Below, one piece after another: positions 18,337 through 26,180 of a DNA stretch of 64,000 bases. The stretch is taken from assembly GCA_963850525.1 (NCBI GenBank), contig CAWKLQ010000004.1:62001-126000 (forward strand), given 5' to 3'. Under the pieces are notes generated by a model. It ran no database searches, was not told the DNA's origin, and was given only the letters and a program-made list of their open reading frames with translations. How positions within the stretch are numbered: the first letter of the stretch is position 1; each line of letters starts with the position of its first letter. The stretch comes from JAEMQF01 sp963850525. GTDB taxonomy: Bacteria > Pseudomonadota > Gammaproteobacteria > Burkholderiales > Burkholderiaceae_C. A program made the position numbers and the translations under genes.

Positions 18337-19277
18337 CGCCGCTGCTTCACGAGCATCTGCGCGCTCACCTCGTGCACCTCGAGGTCGAACGCCGGCTCGC
18401 GCCGCGAACCCTGGCGATCTACGCCGACGCCTTTGCAAAATTGCAGGCGTGTGCCGGCGAGGCGGGCGTCGACCTCGGCGACGCGCGCATGCATCACGTG
18501 CGGCGCTGGGCAGCGCAGTTGCACGGCCAGGGGCTCGCGCCGCGCAGCATTGCCTTGGTTCTGTCGGCGTGGCGCGGCTTTTATCGCTGGCTGGCTCGCG
18601 ACGGACGGGTCGCGACGAACCCGGTGCTCGGCGTGCGTGCGCCCAAAGCGGCGCGGCCACTGCCCAAGGCCTTGTCGGTGGACCAGGCGGTGGCACTCGC
18701 CGAGCACGCCCCCGAGCCGGGCGGGTCCGGCGACGCTGCGCTGCTCGCGCTGCGCGACCACGCCATCGTCGAATTGCTCTACGGCTGCGGCTTGCGGATT
18801 GCCGAGCTGATTGGCTTGGACGTTTCCAGCAGCGCCGCTGCCGCGGGCTGGATCGACGCCCCAGACGCGAGTGCTTTCGTGCTCGGCAAGGGCTCGAAGC
18901 GGCGCAGCGTCCCGGTGGGCACGCACGCCCTGCAGGCGCTGCACCGCTGGCTGGAAGTGCGCAGCCGCTGGGCCCACGCCGACGAGGCGGCGCTGTTCGT
19001 CAGCCGCCGCGGCACGCGCCTGAGCGCCGGCCAGCTGCGGCTGCGCCTGAAAGGCAACGCACTGGCGGCGCAATTGCCGACGCATGTGCACCCGCACATG
19101 CTGCGCCATTCGTTCGCCTCGCACCTGTTGCAAAGCAGCGGCGACTTGCGCGCCGTGCAGGAGTTGCTGGGCCACGCGAACATCGCGACGACGCAGGTCT
19201 ATACCAAGCTCGACTTCGGTCACCTCAGCAAGATTTACGACGCCGCGCATCCGCGTGCGAAGAAGCGCGCGCCGTGA
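18333..19277 (+). CDS. xerC: Tyrosine recombinase XerC
   Basis: Site-specific recombinase that, with XerD, resolves chromosome dimers at dif. 314 residues with an N-terminal SAM-like core-binding domain (about 1-95) and the C-terminal catalytic domain. The catalytic set is complete: R155 (CGLRIAEL), K186 (GKGSKR), H255 and R258 (HMLRHSF), H281 (LGHANIATT) and the nucleophile Y290 (TQVYTKLD). It begins with TTG overlapping the DUF484 stop (TTGA) and ends overlapping rlmI (GTGA). Its place in this housekeeping cluster, with no phage genes near, supports XerC. Confidence 0.95.
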   Translation: MTPLLHEHLRAHLVHLEVERRLAPRTLAIYADAFAKLQACAGEAGVDLGDARMHHVRRWAAQLHGQGLAPRSIALVLSAWRGFYRWLARDGRVATNPVLGVRAPKAARPLPKALSVDQAVALAEHAPEPGGSGDAALLALRDHAIVELLYGCGLRIAELIGLDVSSSAAAAGWIDAPDASAFVLGKGSKRRSVPVGTHALQALHRWLEVRSRWAHADEAALFVSRRGTRLSAGQLRLRLKGNALAAQLPTHVHPHMLRHSFASHLLQSSGDLRAVQELLGHANIATTQVYTKLDFGHLSKIYDAAHPRAKKRAP

Positions 19278-20455
19278 AAACCGTGCAGGTGCGCGACGGC
19301 AAAGAGCGCTCGCTGCAGCGCCGCCATCCGTGGGTCTTCGAGGGCAGTGTCGCCAAGGGCAAGGCCGATTCGGGCGAAACGGTGCGCGTGGTCGGCGCCG
19401 ACGGCGGATTTCTCGCGTGGGCAGCGTTCAGCCCGCAATCGGCGATCCGTCTGCGGGCCTGGAGCTTTGTCGAGGCGCAGCGCATCGATGCGGCGTTCTT
19501 TGCAGAAAGAATCGAACAAGCGCTCGCCTTGCGTTCGCGCCTCGCGGCGGCGAGCAGCGGCGTGCGCTTGATCCACGGCGAGGCCGATGGTTTGCCCGGG
19601 TTGATCGTCGACGCCTACGGCGACACCCTGTGCGCGCAGTTTCTCAGCGCCGGCGTGGAGCGCTGGAAACCACAGATTGCCGACGCCTTGCTCGCCGCGA
19701 CCGGCCACCGCCGGCTCTACGAGCGCAGCGATGCGAGCGTGCGCGCCCTCGAAGGCCTTGCCGAGCAATCCGGCTGGCTGCGCGGCAGCGGCGCGACGCA
19801 GGTTCAAATCACAGAACACGGGTGGCGTTTCAATGTCGACATCGCGCACGGGCACAAGACCGGCTTTTACCTGGACCAGCGCGACAACCGCAAACTCTTT
19901 GCCGACGTTGTGCAGCGCTTCGGCTACCGGCGCATCCTGAACTGCTTTTGCTACACGGGCGGCTTCAGCATTGCCGCGCTGAGCGCCGGGGCGGCCGAGG
20001 TGGCGAGCGTCGATTCGTCAGCCCCGGCACTGGCCCGAGTCGCCGAGCACATCGAGTTGAACCGCCTCGGCGCGGCGCCGCACGAAGCGATCGAAGGCGA
20101 CGTGAACCAGACGCTGCGGCGCTTTCTCGACACGGGCCGGCGCTTCGACGCAATCGTTCTCGACCCGCCCAAGTTCGCTCCCACCGCAGCGCACGCCGAA
20201 CGCGCGGCGCGCGCCTACAAAGACATCAACCGCCTGGCGCTGATGTTGCTCGAGCCCGGCGGCGCGCTGTTCACGTTTTCGTGCTCCGGGGGCATCGGGC
20301 CCGAGCTGTTTCACAAGATCGTCGCCGGGGCGGCCATCGACGCCGGGGTGGACGGGCTGTTCTACGCGCGTTTGGGCGCGGCGCCAGACCATGCGACGAC
20401 GCTGCGCTTTCCCGAAGGCGAATACCTCAAGGGACTTGCGCTCATCAAGGCTTGA
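19274..20455 (+). CDS. rlmI: 23S rRNA (cytosine-1962-C5)-methyltransferase RlmI
   Basis: 393 residues from the GTG at 19274. It has a PUA-like RNA-binding N-terminus (KTVQVRDGKERSLQRRHPWV), a central EEHD-like region, and a SAM methyltransferase domain. LNCFCYTGGFSIAAL, AIVLDPPKFAPT, YKDINRLALMLLEPGG and LFTFSCSGGIG closely resemble E. coli RlmI; the cysteine of FSCSG fits the m5C mechanism. It is the last gene of the acyltransferase-dapF-xerC operon and converges with lrp 22 bases later. Confidence 0.92.
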   Translation: MKTVQVRDGKERSLQRRHPWVFEGSVAKGKADSGETVRVVGADGGFLAWAAFSPQSAIRLRAWSFVEAQRIDAAFFAERIEQALALRSRLAAASSGVRLIHGEADGLPGLIVDAYGDTLCAQFLSAGVERWKPQIADALLAATGHRRLYERSDASVRALEGLAEQSGWLRGSGATQVQITEHGWRFNVDIAHGHKTGFYLDQRDNRKLFADVVQRFGYRRILNCFCYTGGFSIAALSAGAAEVASVDSSAPALARVAEHIELNRLGAAPHEAIEGDVNQTLRRFLDTGRRFDAIVLDPPKFAPTAAHAERAARAYKDINRLALMLLEPGGALFTFSCSGGIGPELFHKIVAGAAIDAGVDGLFYARLGAAPDHATTLRFPEGEYLKGLALIKA

Positions 20456-20477
20456 AGTGTGAGGGCGGCAGACTCGG

Positions 20478-20972
20478 TCAGTCGACCGTCGGACCGGGCA
20501 ATTGAATCGCCGGTTCGAATTTCGCACGGTGCACGCTGAAAAAAGCCTTGACGTTGCGCACATTCGCGTCTTGCGTGAAGAGGCGCTGCACCAGCTCGTG
20601 ATACGCCGCCATGTCGGGCAACTGCACGACGACGATGAAGTCCGGGCCCGGCGACACGCGGTAGCACTGCTGCACGTTCGGCTGCGCCACGACACGCGCC
20701 TCGAACGCAGCCAGGTGTTCCGCGCCCTGGCGGTCCAGCGTGACTTCGACGATGGCGCACAGGCCCACGCCCAGCTTGGCCGGCGACAGCAAAGCGATGC
20801 GCCGCTCGATCACGCCCGCGTCTTCGAGCCGCTTGACGCGACGCAGGCAGGTCGCCGCTGACGTGTGGACGACCGCGGCCAAGGCCTGATTCGTCAACGA
20901 CGCGTCGGTTTGCAGTTGTTCGAGGATGCGCAGGTCGGTCGCATCGAGGGAAATTGGGGCGACGGAAATCAT
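20478..20972 (-). CDS. Lrp/AsnC family transcription regulator
   Basis: 164 residues. An N-terminal HTH (LDATDLRILEQLQTDASLTN, then TCLRRVKRLEDAGVI) is joined to a RAM/ligand-binding domain with VQQCYRVSPGPDFIVVVQL. Family members form octamers or higher rings and respond to amino acids. The ATG at 20972 follows GAGAG by 8 bases; a TTG one codon earlier is possible. A palindrome lies over its promoter region, which suggests autoregulation and perhaps control of divergent glmS. Confidence 0.9.
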   Translation of the reverse strand: MISVAPISLDATDLRILEQLQTDASLTNQALAAVVHTSAATCLRRVKRLEDAGVIERRIALLSPAKLGVGLCAIVEVTLDRQGAEHLAAFEARVVAQPNVQQCYRVSPGPDFIVVVQLPDMAAYHELVQRLFTQDANVRNVKAFFSVHRAKFEPAIQLPGPTVD

Positions 20973-21027
20973 CAAAGTGACTCTCTTCGTGAATTAATGA
21001 ATCGCTTCGTTGAGCTGCGGGCGAAAT

Positions 21028-21054
21028 ATTGCATGAAGTAAGATGATTTGCAAT
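21028..21054. promoter_or_regulatory. Palindromic operator candidate between lrp and glmS
   Basis: ATTGCA (21028-21033) and TGCAAT (21049-21054) are exact inverted copies with a 15-base spacer, so half-site centres are 21 bases (two helical turns) apart. On the minus strand TTGCAA (21048-21053) and AATATT (21025-21030) stand 17 bases apart and could be the lrp promoter, placing the palindrome over it. Binding by the adjacent Lrp-type protein is inferred. Confidence 0.45.
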
Positions 21055-21116
21055 CAATCGCCATCATGGCACGCCTACTATCGCTGCATCCGGTTTTTCT
21101 TCAAGGAACAAGCAAC

Positions 21117-23012
21117 ATGTGTGGAATCGTCGGCGCCGTCAGCACACGAGACATCGTTCCCATCCTGATTGAGGGCCTGCGTCGCCTGGAATATCGAGGG
21201 TATGACTCGTGCGGCGTCGCAGTGCATCAAGACGGGCAGTTGCGCCGCGCGCGCAGCACGGCGCGCGTTGCCGAGCTTGACGCGAACGTCGAGACCGACA
21301 GGGTGCAAAGCGGCACGGGCATCGCGCACACACGCTGGGCGACGCACGGCGCGCCGGCAGTGCACAACGCGCACCCGCATTTTTCGCACGGGCCGCGCGT
21401 GAATGCCGCCGACTGGGCGAAAAGCGGCTCCAAGGCGAAAGCCGGGAAGATTGCGCTGGTGCACAACGGCATCATCGAAAACCACGACGAGTTGCGCGAC
21501 GACCTGAAGGCCAAGGGCTACCGCTTCAGCAGCCAGACCGACACCGAAGTCATCGCCCACCTCATCGACCACCACTACAGCGGCGACTTGCTCGAGGCGG
21601 TGCAGAAGGTCACGCCGATGTTGCGCGGCGCGTACGCGATCGCCGTGTTCTGCCGCGACGAGCCGCACCGCGTGATTGGCGCGCGCGAAGGTTCGCCGCT
21701 GGTGCTGGGCGTGGGTTCGCACAAGGGCAAGGCCGAGACCTTCCTCGCCTCCGACGCGATGGCGCTGGCCGGCGTGACGGACCAGATCGTCTACTTGGAG
21801 GAGGGCGACATCGTCGACTTGCAGATGGGCAAGTACTGGATCACGCACGCCACGCCAGAGGGCGCGTTCAAGGTCGTGCAGCGCGAAGTGCGCACGGTTC
21901 AAGCGCATTCGGGTGCCGCCGAGCTGGGCCCGTACCGCCACTACATGCAGAAGGAAATCTTCGAGCAGCCCAAGGCGATCGCCGATACGCTCGACGCAGT
22001 GGAGGCTATTTCGCCCGAGCTCTTCGGCGACGGCGCGCACAAGATTTTCAAGGAGGTCGACTCGGTCTTGATTCTCGCCTGCGGCACGAGCTACTACAGC
22101 GGCTCGACCGCGAAGTACTGGCTGGAGAGCATCGCGAAGATTCCGACGAGTGTGGAGATCGCCAGCGAATACCGCTACCGCGACAGCGTTCCCAACCCGC
22201 GCACCCTGGTCGTCACGATCACCCAAAGCGGCGAAACCGCCGACACGCTGGCGGCCTTGAAGCACGCGCGGTCACTGGGCATGAAACACACGCTGACGGT
22301 GTGCAACGTCGCCACCAGTGCGATGGTGCGCGAATGCAAGTTGGCCTACATCACGCGCGCCGGCGCGGAAATCGGCGTCGCCTCGACCAAGGCCTTCACG
22401 ACGCAGTTGGCTGGCCTGTTCCTGCTGACGCTTGCGCTGGCAAAGACGCGCGGCCACTTGAGCGATGAGGACGAGGCGAAACACCTGAAGGACTTGCGCC
22501 ACCTGCCGGTCGCCCTGCAGGCGGTGCTGGCCCTGGAGCCGCAAGTCATTGCCTGGTCGGAAGAATTCGCCCGCAAGGAAAACGCGCTCTTCCTCGGGCG
22601 CGGCCTGCACTATCCGATCGCGCTGGAAGGTGCGCTCAAGCTCAAGGAAATCAGCTACATCCACGCCGAGGCCTACCCCGCCGGCGAACTCAAACACGGG
22701 CCGCTTGCGCTCGTGACCTCGGCCATGCCGGTCGTGACGATTGCGCCGAACGACGCCCTGCTCGAAAAGCTCAAGAGCAATTTGCAAGAGGTGCGCGCAC
22801 GCGGCGGCGAGCTGTTCGTCTTCGCCGATGGCGACTCGCGCATCGAACCCGGCGTGGGCTTGCACGTGATTCGCATGCCCGAGCACTACGGCGTGCTCTC
22901 GCCGATCCTGCACGTCGTGACCTTGCAGTTGCTCGCGTATCACACCGCCTGCGCCCGCGGCACGGATGTGGACAAGCCGCGCAATTTGGCCAAGAGCGTG
23001 ACGGTCGAATGA
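21117..23012 (+). CDS. glmS: Glutamine-fructose-6-phosphate aminotransferase (isomerizing)
   Basis: Makes glucosamine-6-phosphate for peptidoglycan and lipopolysaccharide. 631 residues from the ATG at 21117 (AAGGA upstream); after Met removal the catalytic cysteine is N-terminal (MCGIVGAV). The glutaminase domain (about 1-250) has THTRWATHG-type residues; two SIS isomerase domains follow with CGTSYYSG and SQSGETADT-like motifs (TQSGETADT) and ESLHAEAYPAGELKHGP-like ending (IHAEAYPAGELKHGP). Relative to the 609-residue E. coli enzyme there is a basic insertion around residues 90-111. No glmS ribozyme is present upstream. Confidence 0.96.
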   Translation: MCGIVGAVSTRDIVPILIEGLRRLEYRGYDSCGVAVHQDGQLRRARSTARVAELDANVETDRVQSGTGIAHTRWATHGAPAVHNAHPHFSHGPRVNAADWAKSGSKAKAGKIALVHNGIIENHDELRDDLKAKGYRFSSQTDTEVIAHLIDHHYSGDLLEAVQKVTPMLRGAYAIAVFCRDEPHRVIGAREGSPLVLGVGSHKGKAETFLASDAMALAGVTDQIVYLEEGDIVDLQMGKYWITHATPEGAFKVVQREVRTVQAHSGAAELGPYRHYMQKEIFEQPKAIADTLDAVEAISPELFGDGAHKIFKEVDSVLILACGTSYYSGSTAKYWLESIAKIPTSVEIASEYRYRDSVPNPRTLVVTITQSGETADTLAALKHARSLGMKHTLTVCNVATSAMVRECKLAYITRAGAEIGVASTKAFTTQLAGLFLLTLALAKTRGHLSDEDEAKHLKDLRHLPVALQAVLALEPQVIAWSEEFARKENALFLGRGLHYPIALEGALKLKEISYIHAEAYPAGELKHGPLALVTSAMPVVTIAPNDALLEKLKSNLQEVRARGGELFVFADGDSRIEPGVGLHVIRMPEHYGVLSPILHVVTLQLLAYHTACARGTDVDKPRNLAKSVTVE

Positions 23013-23111
23013 CCGTCGCGCTCTTGCGGCGCGCAGCGCCGGCGCCGTAGCCCGCCCGCGGCACGGGCACGAACGCCCGCAGGCGCGGCGCACTGCAGCA
23101 CCCGCCGCAGC

Positions 23112-23141
23112 GCTGCACGCGGTGCGCGCGTCGCGTGCAGC
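23112..23141. terminator. Hairpin between convergent glmS and glycine-zipper gene
   Basis: GCTGCACGCG (23112-23121) and CGCGTGCAGC (23132-23141) form a perfect 10-bp stem with a 10-base loop. It lies 6 bases from the stop of the leftward gene and 99 bases after glmS. There is no T-tract on either side, so termination is a positional inference. Confidence 0.5.
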
Positions 23142-23147
23142 TGCGAC

Positions 23148-23597
23148 TCAGCGCGCTGCGTGCCGCGTCGGCTTTCCATTCACGATCTTCACCACGTCAC
23201 CGGCACGCAGGCCCGGATCGCTGGCGCGCTCAAAGCGCTTCGTCGAGCCGTCCTTGAACGTCACCGTCGTGATCCAGACGGTGTGCTTCTTGACGTTCTT
23301 TTCGATCTCGTTGCCGGCCAGCCCGCCGCCCACGGCGCCCAGCACCGTCATCGCCGCTTTGCCGTTGCCGTGGCCGAACTGGTTGCCCACGACTCCCCCC
23401 GCCACCGCACCGCCCACGGCGCCGACGCCGCTGGCCTGGCCCTTGCGCGTTTCGGTCTGCCCCTTCGAGACGACCGCACAACCCTTGCACAGCGAGGCCA
23501 AGGCGACGCCGTGCACGACCTTGGTGGCGGCAAGCGCGGGTGATGCGCCGAACAGGACGACGACGGGAATGAGGAATGCGATTGCGACGCGCAGCAT
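23148..23597 (-). CDS. Glycine-zipper outer-membrane-type protein (17-kDa antigen family)
   Basis: 149 residues with a signal peptide (LIPVVVLFGASPALA, cleavage after ALA). The central glycine-zipper repeat GVGAVGGAVAGGVVGNQFGHG plus GAVGGGLAGNEIEKN is split over about 58-100 and can form a membrane-embedded hairpin. The C-terminal part (WITTVTFKDGSTKRFE) resembles the domain after the zipper in Rickettsia 17-kDa-like proteins. No lipobox cysteine follows the signal. Such proteins are envelope components of unclear role. It converges with glmS. Confidence 0.8.
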   Translation of the reverse strand: MLRVAIAFLIPVVVLFGASPALAATKVVHGVALASLCKGCAVVSKGQTETRKGQASGVGAVGGAVAGGVVGNQFGHGNGKAAMTVLGAVGGGLAGNEIEKNVKKHTVWITTVTFKDGSTKRFERASDPGLRAGDVVKIVNGKPTRHAAR

Positions 23598-23761
23598 GAA
23601 CGTTTCTCCAGTGAACTTCGAGACGGCCAGATTGCCACACGCGGCTCGCGCCGGTGGCCGGAAGAGCCGGGCTCATTCGGCCTTCTTTGGCACTTTGCCC
23701 GCGCGCGCGATCGTGGCGCTCAGCCTCGGGCGCGTGCCGACGATCCGCTAAGCTGCGACTG

Positions 23762-24658
23762 ATGCGCCCTCGAGACGTGGCCGAACTGTTGTTGCTGAGT
23801 CTGCTCTGGGGAGCGGCGTATCTGTTCGTTCGCGCCGCCGTGCCGGCTTTTGGTCCGGCGCCGCTGGTCGCGCTGCGGCTGGGCCTGGCGGCGCTGCTGC
23901 TCGCGCCGGTGATGCTCGCGCGCGGCGGCTGGCCGGTCTTGCGCGCGCACCCGAAACAGCTGTTGACGCTGGGCGTGCCGCTCACCGCCGTGCCGTTCAT
24001 GCTGCTTGCCTTCGCCTCGCTGCACATCACGGCCGGCCTGGTGGCGGTGCTCAACGCGACGGCGCCTCTCTTTGCCGGCTTGATCGCGCATTACCTGCTC
24101 AAAGAACGCCTCGGCGTCTGGCGTGCGTGCGGTCTCGTCGTGGGCTTCGCGGGGGTGGGCGTGTTGATGTGGGGCAGCGTCTCGTTCAAGTCCAGCGACG
24201 GCGTCGTCGCCGTGCTCGCGGTGCTGGGCACGTCGATGGTCTGGAGCTTCGGTGCGAACTACACGCGCAAGCACCTGGCGGGCGCGGATTCGCTCGTCAT
24301 CACGGTGGGCAGCCTGCTCGCGGCGAGCCTCTTCCTGGCGCCGCTCGCGTGGGCGACGTGGCCCAGCGTGAACCCGAGTGCACGCGCCTGGGCTGAAGTG
24401 GCTTTCCTCGGCGTGGCGAGTTCCGGCCTGGGGTTCCTGATCTACTTCAGGCTGCTGCGGCGCATCGGGCCGGTGCGCGCGATGTCGGTGACCTTCCTGA
24501 ACCCGGTGGTGGCCATGATCTCGGGCTCGCTTTACCTCGGCGAAGACATCACGCTGCAAATGCTCGCCGGCGGCGGCGTGGTGCTGCTCGGCACGGCGCT
24601 GAGCCTGGGCCTGATCGGGCCCAAGCCTGAGCCGGCGCCGCCGATCGCCGGCGTGTAG
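23762..24658 (+). CDS. EamA/DMT-family transporter
   Basis: 298 residues, almost wholly hydrophobic, with about ten transmembrane helices in two EamA repeats. The first begins AELLLLSLLWGAAYLFVRAA and ends FAGVGVLMWGSVSF; the second begins GVVAVLAVLGTSMVWSFGAN and ends with GSLYLGEDITLQMLAGGGVV. Members export amino acids, nucleotide precursors or other metabolites; the substrate cannot be told here. The start at 23762 gives the canonical first helix. It converges with infA 33 bases away. Confidence 0.85.
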   Translation: MRPRDVAELLLLSLLWGAAYLFVRAAVPAFGPAPLVALRLGLAALLLAPVMLARGGWPVLRAHPKQLLTLGVPLTAVPFMLLAFASLHITAGLVAVLNATAPLFAGLIAHYLLKERLGVWRACGLVVGFAGVGVLMWGSVSFKSSDGVVAVLAVLGTSMVWSFGANYTRKHLAGADSLVITVGSLLAASLFLAPLAWATWPSVNPSARAWAEVAFLGVASSGLGFLIYFRLLRRIGPVRAMSVTFLNPVVAMISGSLYLGEDITLQMLAGGGVVLLGTALSLGLIGPKPEPAPPIAGV

Positions 24659-24691
24659 ACGCGGTGCCAAACCGCCGCGAGGGCGCGTCGC

Positions 24692-24961
24692 TCAGGCGCT
24701 GCGCTGGCCCGGCCGCGACGAGCTGGGCGCGGGGCCGCGGCGCTCGAGGTGGCGAAATGTGATGCGGCCCTTGCTCAAGTCGTAGGGCGACAGCTCCAAC
24801 GAAACGTTGTCGCCGGCGAGGATGCGGATGTGGTGCTTGCGCATCTTGCCCGAGGTGTAGGCAATCAATTGGTGGCCGTTGTCCAGCGTCACGCGAAAGC
24901 GCGAGTCGGGCAGTACTTCGTTGACGACACCGCTCATTTCGATCAATTCTTCTTTGGCCAT
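24692..24961 (-). CDS. infA: Translation initiation factor IF-1 (long form)
   Basis: 89 residues. The S1/OB-fold sequence MAKEELIEMSGVVNEVLPDS, FRVTLDNGHQLIAYTSGKMR and LAGDNVSLELSPYDLSKGRI matches IF-1, which occupies the ribosomal A site during initiation. The usual factor has about 72 residues; this one carries a C-terminal extension rich in Pro, Ser and Arg (RRGPAPSSSRPGQRS). Betaproteobacteria commonly have such a second IF-1 gene away from the ribosomal-protein operon. A long structured leader precedes it. Confidence 0.92.
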   Translation of the reverse strand: MAKEELIEMSGVVNEVLPDSRFRVTLDNGHQLIAYTSGKMRKHHIRILAGDNVSLELSPYDLSKGRITFRHLERRGPAPSSSRPGQRSA

Positions 24962-25275
24962 GGCCGAAGCTCCTTCGAGAGAGAGCCGCGAACAGGCATT
25001 GCCGCGGCAGCGGTGTGGGCCGCGGAAAAACGGACGCGCGCTGGATGCGCGAATGAGCGTGTGCCTGGCTCGGGACAGCGTTCACTGGCGCTGTCGCTGG
25101 CGGGTCGCCAGAACTCGAGTGCACGCCGCTGAACTGCGGCCTGGCGGACCCTGGTGCGGAAAACTCGAGACATTTGCGGCGCGTTGGCGCAGCTCATGGG
25201 CGAGCCGCGCGCCGCAAACGAAGGCTGCACTGTACCACCGGGGGCTGCGGAGCGTCGGAGTTCCCCGGGGTGCAC
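24962..25275. other. Intergenic region upstream of infA with a strong inverted repeat
   Basis: 314 bases with no convincing gene. It holds a perfect 11-bp inverted repeat, TTTGCGGCGCG (25173-25183) and CGCGCCGCAAA (25208-25218), with a 24-base spacer that itself contains a GCTC/GAGC stem. A weaker pair lies at 25239-25244 (CCGGGG) and 25263-25268 (CCCCGG), next to the end of the ABC operon. Either may end that operon or shape the infA leader. I found no confident promoter. Confidence 0.5.
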
Positions 25276-26172
25276 CTACTGTTGACGTGGGTCGAGCGCG
25301 TCGCGCAGGCCGTCGCCGAGCAAATTGAACGACATCACGAGGAAGAAGATCGCCAGGCCGGGCCAGACGGCCATCCAGGGCGCGTTTTCCACGAAATTCT
25401 TCGCCACGTTGAGCATGCTGCCCCAGCTCGGCGCAGGCGGTTGCTGGCCCAGGCCGAGGAACGACAGGCTCGCCTCGGCGATCACGGCGCCGGCAATCGC
25501 GAGCGTGGCCTGCACGATGAGCGGCGCCGTGACGTTGGGCGCGATGTGGCGCAGCGCGACGCGCCACGGCGGATTGCCGATGGCACGTGCGGCTTCGATG
25601 TAGTCCTCGACTTTCACGTTGAGGACTTGCGCGCGCGTCAGGCGCACGAAAATCGGCGTCGCCGAAATGCCGATCGCGATCATCGCGTTGCTCAAGCTGG
25701 GCCCGAGGAACGCGGCGAGCGCAATCGCCAGAATCAGGAACGGGCAGGCAAGAAACGCATCGGTGATGCGCGAGATGAGCGCGTCGAGCCAGCCGCCCAC
25801 GACGCCGGCGAGCAGCCCGATCGGCACGCCCAGTGCCAGCGAAATCGACACCGACACGACGCCGGCGAGCAGCGACGCACGCGTGCCGAAGATGACGCGC
25901 GACAGCACGTCGCGGCCGATCTCGTCGGTGCCGAACCAATGCGCGAGCGACGGCGCCTTGCGCAGTGCGCCCCAGTCGGTAGCGATCGGATCGTGGCTCG
26001 CGATCCAGGGCGCAAACAGCGCGAGCCCGACGAAGCCGAGCACGACGAACAATCCCAGCATTGCGGCAGGGCGCCGCCGCAGGCGGCGCCAGGCGCGCTG
26101 CCCCGGGCTGGCGGGTGGCGCAACCGGCGGGCCGTCCCGCCCGGGCGGTGATTTCGCGGCAAGTGCAGACAT
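25276..26172 (-). CDS. Peptide/nickel-type ABC transporter permease, DppC/OppC family
   Basis: 298 residues. A cytoplasmic Pro-rich N-terminus is followed by a first helix (AMLGLFVVLGFVGLALFAPW), a periplasmic stretch with HWFGTDEIGRDVLSRV (diagnostic of OppC/DppC), and five further helices. The EAA loop that docks on the ATPase is EAARAIGNPPWRVALRHIAPN. The C-terminal LSFLGLGQQPPAPSWGSML is also typical. The start at 26172 lies 8 bases after the preceding permease. It is the last gene of the DUF1028 operon. Confidence 0.93.
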   Translation of the reverse strand: MSALAAKSPPGRDGPPVAPPASPGQRAWRRLRRRPAAMLGLFVVLGFVGLALFAPWIASHDPIATDWGALRKAPSLAHWFGTDEIGRDVLSRVIFGTRASLLAGVVSVSISLALGVPIGLLAGVVGGWLDALISRITDAFLACPFLILAIALAAFLGPSLSNAMIAIGISATPIFVRLTRAQVLNVKVEDYIEAARAIGNPPWRVALRHIAPNVTAPLIVQATLAIAGAVIAEASLSFLGLGQQPPAPSWGSMLNVAKNFVENAPWMAVWPGLAIFFLVMSFNLLGDGLRDALDPRQQ

Positions 26173-26180
26173 CGCGGCGT

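Noticed and set aside
18333..19277. Phage or integron integrase
   Set aside because: The tyrosine recombinase sits in the standard dapF-DUF484-xerC order and has no attachment site or cargo nearby.
20973..21116. A glmS ribozyme
   Set aside because: The gap is short, lacks the ribozyme core, and the ribozyme is known from Gram-positive relatives, not this group.
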